Source: Allochromatium humboldtianum (GTDB lineage Bacteria > Pseudomonadota > Gammaproteobacteria > Chromatiales > Chromatiaceae). From it: 64,000 bases of DNA. The stretch spans positions 1-64,000 of the forward strand of contig NZ_JABZEO010000009.1 in the NCBI RefSeq assembly GCF_013385175.1, written 5' to 3'. The notes beneath the pieces were generated by a model. That model saw nothing but the letters and a program-made list of their open reading frames with translations. It did not search any database and had not been told where the DNA came from. The translations under genes and the position numbers were made by a program. Of this stretch, positions 15,472 to 25,207 are shown piece after piece; position 1 is the first letter of the stretch, and the number at the start of each line of letters is the position of its first letter.

Positions 15472-17586
15472 ATGGCAATGGTCATCAACACCAACGTGAT
15501 GTCGCTGAATGCACAGCGGAATCTCACCAAATCCCAGGGCGCCCTGGGGCAGTCGATGGAACGTTTGAGCAGCGGTCTGCGCATCAACTCGGCCAAGGAC
15601 GACGCCGCCGGCTCGGCCATCGCCAGCCGCCTGACCTCGCAGATCCGCGGTTTCGACCAGTCGGTGCGCAACGCCAACGACGGTATCTCGCTGGTGCAGA
15701 CCGCCGAGGGGGCGCTGAGCGAGTCATCCAACATCCTGCAACGCATGCGCGAGCTGGCCGTGCAATCGGCCAACGGCACCTACACCTCCGGCAACCGCAC
15801 AACGCTCAACGCCGAGACCCAGCAGTTGATCAAGGAGCTGGATCGCATCTCCGAGAGCACTAATTTCAATGGACTCAACCTGCTCGATGGCTCAGCGCAG
15901 GAGGTCAAGCTGCAAGTCGGCGCCGAGGCCAATCAGACCATCAGCGTTGAGATCGGTGCCATGAACTCCTCGTCACTCGGCATCGAAAAAACGGCCGGTG
16001 TAGGGTCTGTGGGCCGGATCGGAACAGGTACGACGGCGGCCCTAGCGACAACTGCTGTCAAGCAATTGGGCACCGGTGATCTGGTGATCAACGGTATCGC
16101 CATCGACGCCGCCGTTGCGGCCTCCGATACCGCTTCCTCGGCGGGCAAGGCGGCGAGTGCGATTTCGACCGCTGCAGCCATCAATGCCAAAACGGATCAA
16201 ACCGGCGTTTCGGCGGTCGTGGGCGAGACACAGATAGGCGGATCATCTATGACCGCTGGTGCAACCTCTGGAACCATTGAACTGAATGGCGTGAGTATTT
16301 CGCTGAATACCACCGGTGATGCCGCGACCACGCGCTCGGCGATCATACGGGATATCAATCTGAAGTCCGAACAGACCGGCGTCACAGCCATTGATACCGG
16401 GACCGATAATGGCGGCATCACCCTGAGCGCTGCCGATGGGCGCAACATCGTACTGACAAACAGTACAGGCGGATTGACTGCAGCTAATACCGGTCTCGGT
16501 TTTGCCGGTGGCGCTACTACGACGGCTCTTGCCACAGGCACTGTGACTCTGGTCTCTGAGGGCAACAAGCCCATCACCATCAGCTCGGGTGCGACCGGCG
16601 ATGCAACCGATGTCGGATTTGCCGAAGGCACCTACAATGGTTCTCAGGTTCAGGTCAGCTCGAACCTCGGCACCAATACCACAGCGATGGCGGCTGGCAA
16701 TGTGCTCGTCAACGGCGTCTCGGTCGGACCGTCTTACGCCACTGACGATACGGCTTCTATGGCTGGCACCGAAGCCTACAGCGCTATTGCCAAGGCAGCG
16801 GCTTTCAATGCAGTCTCCGACAAGACCGGCGTCACAGCCGTAGTCAATGCGAACATCGCGACAAATAATTCGTCTCAGGGCATTGGCTCCTCGGCGGTCA
16901 GCGGCAGCATCAATGGCGTCGCCATTACAGGCTTTACGACGGTTGCCGGTGCTGAAAATACCAGCCTTAATCGTCAGTCGCTCGTGAATGCCATCAATGC
17001 CATCGCCGATCAGACCGGCGTGCGGGCGATCGATACCGGCGAGGATGCGTCCACCAGTGGCGGCGGCGTGCAGCTCATCGCCGAGGATGGGCGCAATATC
17101 GTGGCGAATCTCACCAATGGTATTGAGGCTGGATTCGGCAATGGTAATACTACCCATGTCGGTGAATTCACGCTGGTCTCCGACAAAGAAATCGTCATTA
17201 CCCGCGGCACCAATGCCGATATTTCGAACTCCGGCTTCACTGTCGGCGAGTATGGCGGCGGCGAAAACGGCCAGTCGCTCAAGAACGTCGATATTTCCAC
17301 AGCAGAAGGCGCCAACAAGGCCATCGTGGCCATCGACAACGCCCTGGAGAAGGTCAACAACGTCCGCTCCGACCTGGGTGCCGTCAACAACCGGCTGGAC
17401 TTCACCATCAACAACCTGACCAGCATCTCGCAGAACGCCTCGGCCTCGCGCTCGCGCATCGAGGATGCGGACTTCGCGCTCGAAACCTCGAAGCTCTCGC
17501 GCTCGCAGGTGTTGACACAGGCCAGCCAGGCGATGCTCGCCCAGGCCAACTCAGCGCCACAGCAGGTACTGTCACTCCTGCGCTAA
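15472..17586 (+). CDS. fliC: Flagellin
   Basis: The 704-residue protein has the conserved flagellin D0/D1 N-terminus (MAMVINTNVMSLNAQRNL, then LSSGLRINSAKDDAAG) and C-terminus (NASASRSRIEDADFA, ending QQVLSLLR). The middle, about residues 175-600, is enlarged and built of two diverged tandem modules. Each contains an LVINGI/VLVNGV strand, a TGVTA/TGVRAIDTG segment, a DGRNIV segment and TLVSEGNKPITI/TLVSDKEIVIT, as in flagellin hook-IN-type repeats. It is rich in Thr, Ser, Ala and Gly and could be an O-glycosylation target. A strong AGGAGA ribosome site precedes ATG 15472. Expression is expected from the sigma-28 promoter at 15362. Confidence 0.97.
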   Translation: MAMVINTNVMSLNAQRNLTKSQGALGQSMERLSSGLRINSAKDDAAGSAIASRLTSQIRGFDQSVRNANDGISLVQTAEGALSESSNILQRMRELAVQSANGTYTSGNRTTLNAETQQLIKELDRISESTNFNGLNLLDGSAQEVKLQVGAEANQTISVEIGAMNSSSLGIEKTAGVGSVGRIGTGTTAALATTAVKQLGTGDLVINGIAIDAAVAASDTASSAGKAASAISTAAAINAKTDQTGVSAVVGETQIGGSSMTAGATSGTIELNGVSISLNTTGDAATTRSAIIRDINLKSEQTGVTAIDTGTDNGGITLSAADGRNIVLTNSTGGLTAANTGLGFAGGATTTALATGTVTLVSEGNKPITISSGATGDATDVGFAEGTYNGSQVQVSSNLGTNTTAMAAGNVLVNGVSVGPSYATDDTASMAGTEAYSAIAKAAAFNAVSDKTGVTAVVNANIATNNSSQGIGSSAVSGSINGVAITGFTTVAGAENTSLNRQSLVNAINAIADQTGVRAIDTGEDASTSGGGVQLIAEDGRNIVANLTNGIEAGFGNGNTTHVGEFTLVSDKEIVITRGTNADISNSGFTVGEYGGGENGQSLKNVDISTAEGANKAIVAIDNALEKVNNVRSDLGAVNNRLDFTINNLTSISQNASASRSRIEDADFALETSKLSRSQVLTQASQAMLAQANSAPQQVLSLLR

Positions 17587-17611
17587 ACTCATAGCCAGTT
17601 AAGTGACGGAT

Positions 17612-17642
17612 GCGGGCGGCACTCCGGACGGAGTCCGCCCGC
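17612..17642 (+). terminator. Strong hairpin between fliC and flaG, no U-tract
   Basis: GCGGGCGG/CCGCCCGC (8 bp) continues inward as ACTCCG/CGGAGT with one bulged C and a two-base loop. There is no T-run, so it may stabilise the fliC mRNA 3' end or attenuate read-through into flaG rather than terminate fully. Confidence 0.6.
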
Positions 17643-17662
17643 TCAAACCAGGAGACACAGCG

Positions 17663-18133
17663 ATGGCCGGCGATCCCATGAGTGTCAGCGGAGCGACACA
17701 ACCCATTCAATCCACCGGAGCCACAGGCGCCCGAACGCCTTCGAGTTCCGAGATCCGTCCAAACGGCTTGCCGCCGCCCGGCAACCGCACCGACGCCATA
17801 CAGGGCAACGCCGCACGCTCGGCGACCCGCCTCGACTCCGGTCAACCGGGCCGAACCGACGACACCAACAGCGACCCGTCCCAAGGCGTGGCCGCCACCG
17901 ACACCGCCATGGTCGAAAAGCTCACCGAAGCGGTCGACAAAATCAACAACATGATGCAGCAGGGAAAGCAAATGCTGACCTTCCAGCTCGACGACGACTC
18001 CGGACGCATGGTGGTCCGTGTGATCGACTCCCAGAGCAAGGAAGTCGTCCGCCAGATCCCGAGCGAAGAGACGCTCAACTTCGCCAAGTACGTCGACGGG
18101 CTGGCAGGACTGATTTTCAACAAAAAGGCCTGA
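17663..18133 (+). CDS. flaG: Flagellar protein FlaG
   Basis: A 156-residue protein. ATG 17663 is chosen because GGAGA lies at 17651-17655; the upstream in-frame GTG at 17603 falls before the fliC-flaG hairpin. The first ~80 residues are low-complexity (Pro, Thr, Ala, Asn). The C-terminal FlaG domain reads KLTEAVDKINNMMQQGKQML, then QLDDDSGRMVVRVID and VVRQIPSEETLNFAKYVDG. FlaG influences filament length and flagellin assembly; its precise action is unclear. It lies between fliC and fliD as in Pseudomonas and Vibrio clusters. Confidence 0.93.
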   Translation: MAGDPMSVSGATQPIQSTGATGARTPSSSEIRPNGLPPPGNRTDAIQGNAARSATRLDSGQPGRTDDTNSDPSQGVAATDTAMVEKLTEAVDKINNMMQQGKQMLTFQLDDDSGRMVVRVIDSQSKEVVRQIPSEETLNFAKYVDGLAGLIFNKKA

Positions 18134-18215
18134 ACCGCGTTCCCCCGCATCCGGGGATGATGTCGATGGACGTGGTTAGGCGGGGCGGATTCCGCACGAC
18201 ACTGGAGCAACAGCC

Positions 18216-20261
18216 ATGGCCGACAACATCATCAGCACACTCGGCGCCGGTTCAGGCATCGACATCAAGAATCTCGTCACCCAACTGACCTCCGTCGAGC
18301 GCGCTCCGCAGGAACAGCGCCTGGATGCGCGCAAGGAGAAACTGGAGGCGCAGATCTCCGGCTATGGCCAGTTGCGCAGCGCCTTCGATACCTTCAAAGG
18401 CTCCCTGACGCCCCTGAGCAACGGCGACCTCTTCAACGCCCGCTCAGCCACCGTCCCCAACTCGGACGTCATCACCGCCAACAGCGTCGAGCCCGGCGCC
18501 CAGACCGGCTCCTACTCGATCGAGGTGCAGGAAGTCGCGCAAGCACAAACCCTGGCGATCGGTGGTGCGGCCCAGACCGACCCCAAAGCGGCGCTCGGCG
18601 CCTCCGGTTCCATGACCATTCGCTTCGGTGCCTGGACCGATGCCGACGGCAATCCTCAACCCTTTGCCGCCAATGCCGATCGAACGGCGCTGACGCTCGA
18701 TGTCGGCAGCACCGATTCGCTCCAGGACATCGCCGCCAAGATCAACGCCGCCGACTCCGGCGTGCAGGCCGCCGTGATCAAGGTCGACGACCAATACCAA
18801 CTGACGCTGACCGCCGACTCGGGCCGCAACAACGCCATGGAGATCAGCACCAGCGGCACGAATCTGGAGGCCTTCTCCTTCAAAGACGGCGCCCTCAACG
18901 CCACCCAGACCCAAACCGCCCAGGATGCCGAACTCAAGGTCAACGGACTTGCCGTCACCCGCGAGAGCAACGAGATCGACGACCTCATCGAAGGCTTCTC
19001 CTTCACAGTCAACAAGAAGGGCGCCGCCGGCGAGAGCCTGAACTTCTCGATCACCGCCGACAAGACAGCGCCCGATCAGGCGATTCGTGATTTCGTCGAA
19101 GCCTACAACAGCTTCCAGAAGACCACCCAGGAACTGGTCGGCTATACCCGCGACGAGGACGACAATCTGGTGCGTGGCGGTCTCGCCGGCGACAGCACGG
19201 CGCGGACCATGATCAACCGGATGCGCGAACAGATCGGGGGCATGCTTCCGGGCGCCCAGGGCGGCTTCACGGCCCTGACAAACCTCGGCATTCGCACCGA
19301 GCGCGACGGCTCGCTCACGATCAACGAAACTGACTTCAAAAACGCTTTCGACAACAACTTCAACCTGCTCGAAGGCCTGTTCGCGAGCAAGATGAGCTCG
19401 ACCAACAGCGCCGTCGAGGTCAAGGCCGGCACCTTCGCCTCGCGCGCCGCCGCCGGTACCTATGACGTCGAGATCACCCAGGATCCGACACGCGGCCAGA
19501 TCGCCGGCAACGCCCTGACCCACGACTTCACCGCACCGCTGGATGCCTCGGACCCGGCCGCCGACTACAGCTTCAGCATCAATGTCGACGGCGCCAATTC
19601 GGGTCTGATCAAGCTCACCGGTACCTACGCGAATGCCGATGAACTGCGCGCCGACCTTCAGGCCCGCATCAACGGCGATTCCAGTCTGAAGGCGGCCGGC
19701 GTCGCCGTGGACGTCGAGTACGATACCGGCACCAACCAGTTCAATTTCGTCTCGCGCGAATACGGTTCGATCTCAAAGGTGAGCTTCACGTCGGCGAGCA
19801 CCCAGATGGCCGAACTGGGGATCGAGACCGCGCTGACCGGAACCCAGGGCCTGGATGTCAAGGGCACCATCAATGGCGTGGAAGGCTTCGGCGCTGGAAA
19901 CGTCCTGCTGCCGGCCGTCGACTCACCCGCCTATGGCCTGAACCTGACCGTCGGCGCGGGCGCAACCGCCCAGGGCAAGTTCCAGATCAGCTTCTCGCGC
20001 GGCATCGCCGGCGAACTGGCCAACATGATCGACAACTTCATCGGCAGCACGGGTTCGATCAAGACCCGGGAATCCAGCATCCAGAAGCAGCTCGACGGCA
20101 TCAAGGAAGAGCGCAGCGCACTCGACCGGCGCATGGAGGGTTTTCAGGCGCGACTCATGTCCCAATTCATGGCCATGGAGAACATCGTCAGCAGCCTGAA
20201 GGATACCGGCAGCCAGCTGGACGGCATCAACGACCGCCTGCCCTTCACCGCCTCGAATTGA
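18216..20261 (+). CDS. fliD: Flagellar filament cap protein FliD
   Basis: The 681-residue protein opens with ISTLGAGSGIDIKNLVTQL, the FliD N-terminal signature. It closes with a helical C-terminus (LANMIDNFIGSTGSIKTRE, then LDRRMEGFQARLMSQFMAM) that forms the D0 coiled region of the cap. At 681 residues it is longer than E. coli FliD (about 470). The extra length lies at residues ~390-600, which include a VKAGTFASRAAAGTYDVEI segment and resemble flagellin-IN-type modules. The cap promotes folding and insertion of flagellin at the filament tip and can mediate adhesion. A GGAG site lies upstream of ATG 18216. Confidence 0.95.
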   Translation: MADNIISTLGAGSGIDIKNLVTQLTSVERAPQEQRLDARKEKLEAQISGYGQLRSAFDTFKGSLTPLSNGDLFNARSATVPNSDVITANSVEPGAQTGSYSIEVQEVAQAQTLAIGGAAQTDPKAALGASGSMTIRFGAWTDADGNPQPFAANADRTALTLDVGSTDSLQDIAAKINAADSGVQAAVIKVDDQYQLTLTADSGRNNAMEISTSGTNLEAFSFKDGALNATQTQTAQDAELKVNGLAVTRESNEIDDLIEGFSFTVNKKGAAGESLNFSITADKTAPDQAIRDFVEAYNSFQKTTQELVGYTRDEDDNLVRGGLAGDSTARTMINRMREQIGGMLPGAQGGFTALTNLGIRTERDGSLTINETDFKNAFDNNFNLLEGLFASKMSSTNSAVEVKAGTFASRAAAGTYDVEITQDPTRGQIAGNALTHDFTAPLDASDPAADYSFSINVDGANSGLIKLTGTYANADELRADLQARINGDSSLKAAGVAVDVEYDTGTNQFNFVSREYGSISKVSFTSASTQMAELGIETALTGTQGLDVKGTINGVEGFGAGNVLLPAVDSPAYGLNLTVGAGATAQGKFQISFSRGIAGELANMIDNFIGSTGSIKTRESSIQKQLDGIKEERSALDRRMEGFQARLMSQFMAMENIVSSLKDTGSQLDGINDRLPFTASN

Positions 20262-20279
20262 GGCAGGCGCCTTCAGACG

Positions 20280-20308
20280 CCCCGGAGTGGCTCCAGATCC
20301 CTCCGGGG
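20280..20308 (+). terminator. Hairpin downstream of fliD
   Basis: CCCCGGAG (20280-20287) pairs perfectly with CTCCGGGG (20301-20308) over a 13-base loop, starting 18 bp after the fliD stop. No T-run follows, so full intrinsic termination is uncertain. The rest of the 220-bp fliD-fliS gap shows no sigma-28 or sigma-54 promoter I can support. Confidence 0.5.
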
Positions 20309-20481
20309 TGAATGCGAACCCGATCACAATTCACCGACCGCCCTGCCTCAAGAAATCCGACTCCGTGTCGTTACAGTCCCCAAGAGCGCAGCCAACCCAG
20401 GAAGACACCGGATCACCGGGTTGGAACACTCCCCCACTTTCAACGACCGACAGAGTCATCCAGTATTCGTCGAGGTAGGCC

Positions 20482-20883
20482 ATGTACGCGATGCGCAGAG
20501 AACTGAACCAATACCGTCAAGCCGGTCCGATCGCCGAGATCGCCGTGGCCGATCCCCATCGCCTGACGCAGATGCTGTTCGAGGGCGCGCTGGAGCGCAT
20601 CGCCGTGGCACGCGGCGCCATGACCCAGGGCAATGTCCCGCTCAAGGGCCAGAAGATCGGTCAGGCCATGGACATCATCGGCGAGCTGCGCGGTGCGCTC
20701 GACCTCGAACGCGGCGGCGAGCTGGCGGCCAATCTGGATTCGCTCTACGACTACATGATCCGCCGTCTGGTGGCCGGCAACGCCCGCAACGATCCCGCCG
20801 CACTGGAAGAAGTCTCGATCCTGCTGCGCGAAGTCAAGGCCGGCTGGGACGCCATCCCCGAGCAGATGCGCAAAGCCTCCTGA
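20482..20883 (+). CDS. fliS: Flagellin export chaperone FliS
   Basis: A 133-residue protein with the FliS pattern: MYAMRRELNQYRQ at the start, PHRLTQMLFEGALERIA near 29-45, IGQAMDIIGELRGALDLE near 61-78, LYDYMIRRL near 90-98, and LLREVKAGWDAIP near 113-125. FliS binds the disordered C-terminus of newly made flagellin and prevents premature polymerisation before export. Its place after fliD is the standard order. No fliT-like gene follows; the next gene is hrpA, 336 bp away. Confidence 0.95.
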   Translation: MYAMRRELNQYRQAGPIAEIAVADPHRLTQMLFEGALERIAVARGAMTQGNVPLKGQKIGQAMDIIGELRGALDLERGGELAANLDSLYDYMIRRLVAGNARNDPAALEEVSILLREVKAGWDAIPEQMRKAS

Positions 20884-21219
20884 ACTCAGTTTTTTCCGGC
20901 TCGTCTCCATCGCGGCTGCAAGCGACTCCAAAACTTGGAGTAAAAACAGACAGCTTGCAGCCGCAAACCGTATGGATGTAATTGGCCGGATGCTTACCCC
21001 CGGCCAGACTCGGTCACGATTGCCATTGAAGCATCCGCTCGTTATCCTGTCGGCCATTCCGCTTCACCCCATCCGACTGAGGAATCACCTGCCAGTGTTA
21101 ACGCGCTGGTGCACGGCTTTCGGTCGGCGACATCTTTGCACAGTGCGCCAGCGAATCGACCTGTTGAAAACGGTGCGTACGCATGAAGCAATGAATCGAG
21201 TAGTCTAAAGATCGGCTTC
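20884..21219. other. 336-bp intergenic region with nested inverted repeat
   Basis: A perfect 12-bp inverted repeat GCGGCTGCAAGC (20912-20923) / GCTTGCAGCCGC (20953-20964) encloses a second 7-bp repeat ACTCCAA/TTGGAGT (20925-20931, 20935-20941). Together they form a two-tier hairpin or cruciform about 30 bp after fliS. There is no T-run after the outer stem, though TAAAAACA lies inside it. The remainder to 21219 has no ORF or clear promoter that I can support; transcription of hrpA presumably starts there. Confidence 0.6.
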
Positions 21220-24200
21220 ATGGATCTACCAAATGACCAGGACATCGCGGGCTGTCTGATCCGCGACCGTCACTCCATCCAGTCACGTCTGCGCAATCTG
21301 CACCGGCGCGCGCGTGCTGGCCAGCCCATCGACGAGGGACTGGCCAAGCTCTGGGCCTGTATCCAGGCCTCACAAGCCGTGGTCGCCCAGCGTCAGGCAC
21401 TGGCGCCCCCCCGGATCGACTATCCGCCGGAACTGCCGGTCAGCGAGCGGCGCGACGAGGTCGCCGAGTTGATCGAGCGCCATCAGGTGATCGTGCTCTG
21501 CGGCGAGACCGGCTCGGGCAAGTCGACCCAGTTGCCCAAGCTATGTCTGGATCTGGGACGCGGACGTTTCGGGCGCATCGGCCATACGCAGCCGCGACGG
21601 ATCGCCGCGCGCAGTCTGGCCAGCCGTGTGGCGCAGGAGCTGGGCGTCGAGAACGGCGGACTGGTCGGCTACAAGGTCCGCTTCCACGATCGCGTGCGCC
21701 CCGAGACGGCGATCAAGCTGATGACCGACGGGATGCTCCTGGCCGAGATCCAGCAGGACCGCTGGCTCAACGAGTACGACACCCTCATCATCGACGAGGC
21801 CCACGAGCGCGGGCTGAACATCGACTTCCTGCTCGGCTATCTCAAGGGCCTGCTGCCGCGACGGCCCGATCTCAAGCTGATCGTGACCTCGGCGACCATC
21901 GATCCTGAGCGTTTCGCGCGTCATTTCGCCGACAGCGAGCGGCGCCCGGCGCCCATCATCGAGATCTCGGGCCGGACCTATCCGGTGGAGGTCCGTTACC
22001 GTCCGCCCGAGGAAGAGAGCGCCGCCGAGTGCGACGAGCCGATGCAGCGGGCGATCTCGGAGGCCGTCGAGGAGCTGGCGCGGGTCGGGCGCGGCGACGT
22101 GCTGGTGTTCCTCTCCGGCGAGCGCGAGATCCGCACCACCGCCGAGACGCTGCGCAAGCATCATCCGCCCTCGACCGAGATCCTGCCGCTGTTCGCCCGT
22201 CAGGGGCCGCAGGAGCAGGCGCGCATCTTCCAGCCGCACGGCACGCGCCGGGTGATCCTGGCCACCAATGTCGCCGAGACCTCGCTCACGGTGCCGGGCA
22301 TCCATTACGTCGTCGATCCGGGCTTTGCGCGCATCAGTCGCTACAGCCACCGCACCAAGGTACAGCGATTGCCGGTCGAGCGCGTCTCGCAGGCCAGCGC
22401 CAATCAGCGCAAGGGGCGTTGCGGGCGTGTGGCGGCCGGTGTCTGCATCCGGCTCTACAGCGAGGACAATTTCAGCGCGCGCGCTGAGTTCACCGAGCCC
22501 GAGATCGCGCGCGCCAACCTGGCCGCCGTCATTTTGCAGATGAAGCTGCTCGGCTTCGGCGCCATCGAGCACTTTCCCTTCATCGACAAGCCGGATTCGC
22601 GGCTCATCAACGACGGCTATCGCACCCTGGAGGAACTCGGGGCGCTCGACGATCGGGGCGAGCTGACCACGCTCGGGCGCCAGCTCGCGCGCCTGCCGGT
22701 CGATCCGCGCATCGGACGCATGCTGCTGGCGGCCAGCGAGCATCAGTGTCTGGCCGAAATGCTGGTGATCGCCGCCGCGCTCAGCGTGCAGGATCCGCGC
22801 GAGCGGCCGCACGACAAACAGCAGGCCGCCGACGAGATCCATGCCAGCTTCAGCCATCCCGAGTCGGACTTCATCACTTTTCTCAACCTCTGGCACTTTC
22901 TCGACACAGAGCGCCATCAGCTCTCGCGCAACAAATTCGTCAAGCTCTGTCAGCGTCACTTCCTGTCCTGGAACCGGGTGCAGGAATGGCGCGACATCCA
23001 GGCCCAGTTGCGCGAACAGATGCTGGAGATGGGCTTCAAGGAATCGGCCGCGACCGCTTCCCAAGCGCCATCGCTCGATGCCGATGGCTACGAGAAGATC
23101 CACCGCGCCCTGCTGGCCGGTCTACTCGGCAACATCGGTTTCCGCGAGGCCGAGCGCGAGTTCCAGGGCGCGCGCAACAGCCGCTTCCTGATCCATCCGA
23201 GTTCCGCCCTGTTCGCCAAGCCGCCGAAATGGGTGATGGTGGCCGAGCGGGTCGAGACCACGCGCCAGTATGGGCGCATCGCCGCCGCCATCCAGCCGGG
23301 CTGGATCGAGCGCGCCGCCGGTCATCTGCTCCAGCGCAGTTATTCCGAACCACATTGGCAGGCCAAGTCCGGTCAGGTCGCGGCCTTCGAAAAGGTCACG
23401 CTGTTCGGCGTCACGCTGGCGCCCAAGCGGCGTGTCAACTATGGCCCGATCCATCCGGCCGAGGCGCGCGAGATCTTTCTGCGTTTCGCGCTCACCGAGG
23501 GGGATTTCGACACCCGCGCGCCCTTCTGGCGTCACAACCGCGAGCTGATCGAGTACGTCCAGCATCTGGAATCCAAGTCGCGACGGCGCGACATCCTGGT
23601 CGACGAGGAGGCCATCTACGCCTTCTATGCCGAGCGGGTGCCTTCCGGGATCTACTCGACGCCCCAGTTCGAGCGCTGGCTGCGTCAGGTCACGCGCCAG
23701 ACGCCGCGCATTCTGCACATGCGCCTGAGCGATCTCATGCGCCATGAGGCGTCGGAGATCAGCGCGCAGTCCTTCCCCGATCAGCTCCAGGTGGGCGCCA
23801 CCGCACTGCCGCTCGAATACCGCTTCGAGCCGGGCGCGGCGGCCGACGGCGTGACCCTGGTGGTGCCGCTGCCGCTGATCAATCAGGTCTCGCCCGACCG
23901 GCTCGACTGGCTGGTGCCGGGTCTGATCGAGGAGCGGATCACGGCCCTGCTGCGCGGTCTGCCCAAGACGCTGCGCAAAGCGTTCGTGCCGATCCCGGAC
24001 ACGGCCAAGCGGCTGGCGGCACGGCTCGTGCCGTCCGACCGGCCGCTGATCCAGGCGCTGGCCGAGGAGATCCGGGCCATGAGCGGCGTCCAGATCCCGG
24101 AGGACGCCTGGGATCAGTCGGTGATCCCGCCGCATCTGCGCATGAAGATCAGGCTGGTCGACGAGTCGGGGCAGGCGCTCGCCGTGGGCGACGATCCGCT

Positions 24201-25185
24201 GGCGCTCAAACGGCGGTTCGCGGCGCAGGGGACTCAGGGGTTCACCCGGATTCCGAGCGCCGATCTCGCGCTGGAACGCGAGGGCGTGACGCGCTGGACC
24301 TTCGGTGATCTGCCCGAGTCGGTGGATCTGACCCGCGCCGGGATCAAGCTACGCGGCTATCCGGCGCTGGTCGATCAGGGTGAGAGCGTGGCGATCCGGG
24401 TGCTCGACTCGGCGGATAACGCGACCGTCGCGCATCGGGCGGGACTGCGGCGGCTCATCATGCTGCATCTGGGCGCGGACATCCGCCAACTGCGCAAGCA
24501 ACTGCCGGAGCTGGACCGGATGCGGTTGCAGTATGCCAAGGCGCCGGAGCCGTCTTCGCGGCCTGCTGATGCGTCTGCCGCTCCAGGCTCCAAGTCGGCT
24601 GATCTAGCCGACGAACTGGTCGCGCTCATCCTGGATCTGACCTTCATCGAAGATCAGCCGCCGATCCGCGCCCAAGCGGTGTTCGAGCAACGTCTGGCCG
24701 CGTGCAAGCCCCGGCTCTTTCCGACGGCCAACGCGGTCTGTCAGCTCATCGGGACGATCCTGGGCGAATACCAGGCACTGCGCAAACGTCTGGCCAACAT
24801 CAACCAGGTCAACTGGATGCCCTCCGTGCTAGACATCCGCGATCAGCTCGACGCACTGGTGTTCCGGGGTTTTCCGCAGACCATCCCCTATGTCCATTTC
24901 AAAGAGTACCCGCGCTATCTCAAGGCGATCGGACAGCGCATCGAGCGTCTGGCCCATGCCCCTGATCGCGACCGGCGCTGGATGAGCGAGATGGCTGGAA
25001 TCCAGTCACGCTGGCGCGAACGCGAGACGGCGGCGCGCACGGCCGGTCGTCAGGATCCGCGTCTGGACGAGATCCGCTGGCTGCTGGAGGAGCTGCGCGT
25101 CTCGCTCTTCGCCCAGTCGCTCGGGACGGCCTGTCCGGTGTCGGTCAAGCGCATCGAGACGCGGTGGAAGGAGCTGGGGCTGTGA
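21220..25185 (+). CDS. hrpA: ATP-dependent RNA helicase HrpA
   Basis: The 1321-residue protein matches the length and layout of HrpA. It has a DEAH-box helicase core with Walker A GETGSGKSTQLPK at about 94-106, DEAH in IIDEAHERGLNID near 189, SATIDPERF near 225, and the motif VI region SQASANQRKGRCGR near 392-405. The helicase-associated and OB regions follow, then the long C-terminal DUF3418 region (about 700-1321). HrpA rescues stalled or colliding ribosomes and processes mRNA in E. coli. No other helicase gene is adjacent. Start ATG 21220 gives a normal N-terminus but lacks a strong ribosome site. Confidence 0.96.
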   Translation: MDLPNDQDIAGCLIRDRHSIQSRLRNLHRRARAGQPIDEGLAKLWACIQASQAVVAQRQALAPPRIDYPPELPVSERRDEVAELIERHQVIVLCGETGSGKSTQLPKLCLDLGRGRFGRIGHTQPRRIAARSLASRVAQELGVENGGLVGYKVRFHDRVRPETAIKLMTDGMLLAEIQQDRWLNEYDTLIIDEAHERGLNIDFLLGYLKGLLPRRPDLKLIVTSATIDPERFARHFADSERRPAPIIEISGRTYPVEVRYRPPEEESAAECDEPMQRAISEAVEELARVGRGDVLVFLSGEREIRTTAETLRKHHPPSTEILPLFARQGPQEQARIFQPHGTRRVILATNVAETSLTVPGIHYVVDPGFARISRYSHRTKVQRLPVERVSQASANQRKGRCGRVAAGVCIRLYSEDNFSARAEFTEPEIARANLAAVILQMKLLGFGAIEHFPFIDKPDSRLINDGYRTLEELGALDDRGELTTLGRQLARLPVDPRIGRMLLAASEHQCLAEMLVIAAALSVQDPRERPHDKQQAADEIHASFSHPESDFITFLNLWHFLDTERHQLSRNKFVKLCQRHFLSWNRVQEWRDIQAQLREQMLEMGFKESAATASQAPSLDADGYEKIHRALLAGLLGNIGFREAEREFQGARNSRFLIHPSSALFAKPPKWVMVAERVETTRQYGRIAAAIQPGWIERAAGHLLQRSYSEPHWQAKSGQVAAFEKVTLFGVTLAPKRRVNYGPIHPAEAREIFLRFALTEGDFDTRAPFWRHNRELIEYVQHLESKSRRRDILVDEEAIYAFYAERVPSGIYSTPQFERWLRQVTRQTPRILHMRLSDLMRHEASEISAQSFPDQLQVGATALPLEYRFEPGAAADGVTLVVPLPLINQVSPDRLDWLVPGLIEERITALLRGLPKTLRKAFVPIPDTAKRLAARLVPSDRPLIQALAEEIRAMSGVQIPEDAWDQSVIPPHLRMKIRLVDESGQALAVGDDPLALKRRFAAQGTQGFTRIPSADLALEREGVTRWTFGDLPESVDLTRAGIKLRGYPALVDQGESVAIRVLDSADNATVAHRAGLRRLIMLHLGADIRQLRKQLPELDRMRLQYAKAPEPSSRPADASAAPGSKSADLADELVALILDLTFIEDQPPIRAQAVFEQRLAACKPRLFPTANAVCQLIGTILGEYQALRKRLANINQVNWMPSVLDIRDQLDALVFRGFPQTIPYVHFKEYPRYLKAIGQRIERLAHAPDRDRRWMSEMAGIQSRWRERETAARTAGRQDPRLDEIRWLLEELRVSLFAQSLGTACPVSVKRIETRWKELGL

Positions 25186-25207
25186 CATTCGAACGCGCGT
25201 TGCAGGA

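Noticed and set aside
14796-15863. 355-codon plus-strand frame spanning the protease gene, fliC promoter and fliC start
   Set aside because: It crosses three strongly supported features and shows only low-complexity His/Arg/Gln-rich translation.
20953-20964. Intrinsic terminator call for the fliS downstream hairpin
   Set aside because: No T-run follows the outer stem on either strand, so it is described only as structured sequence.
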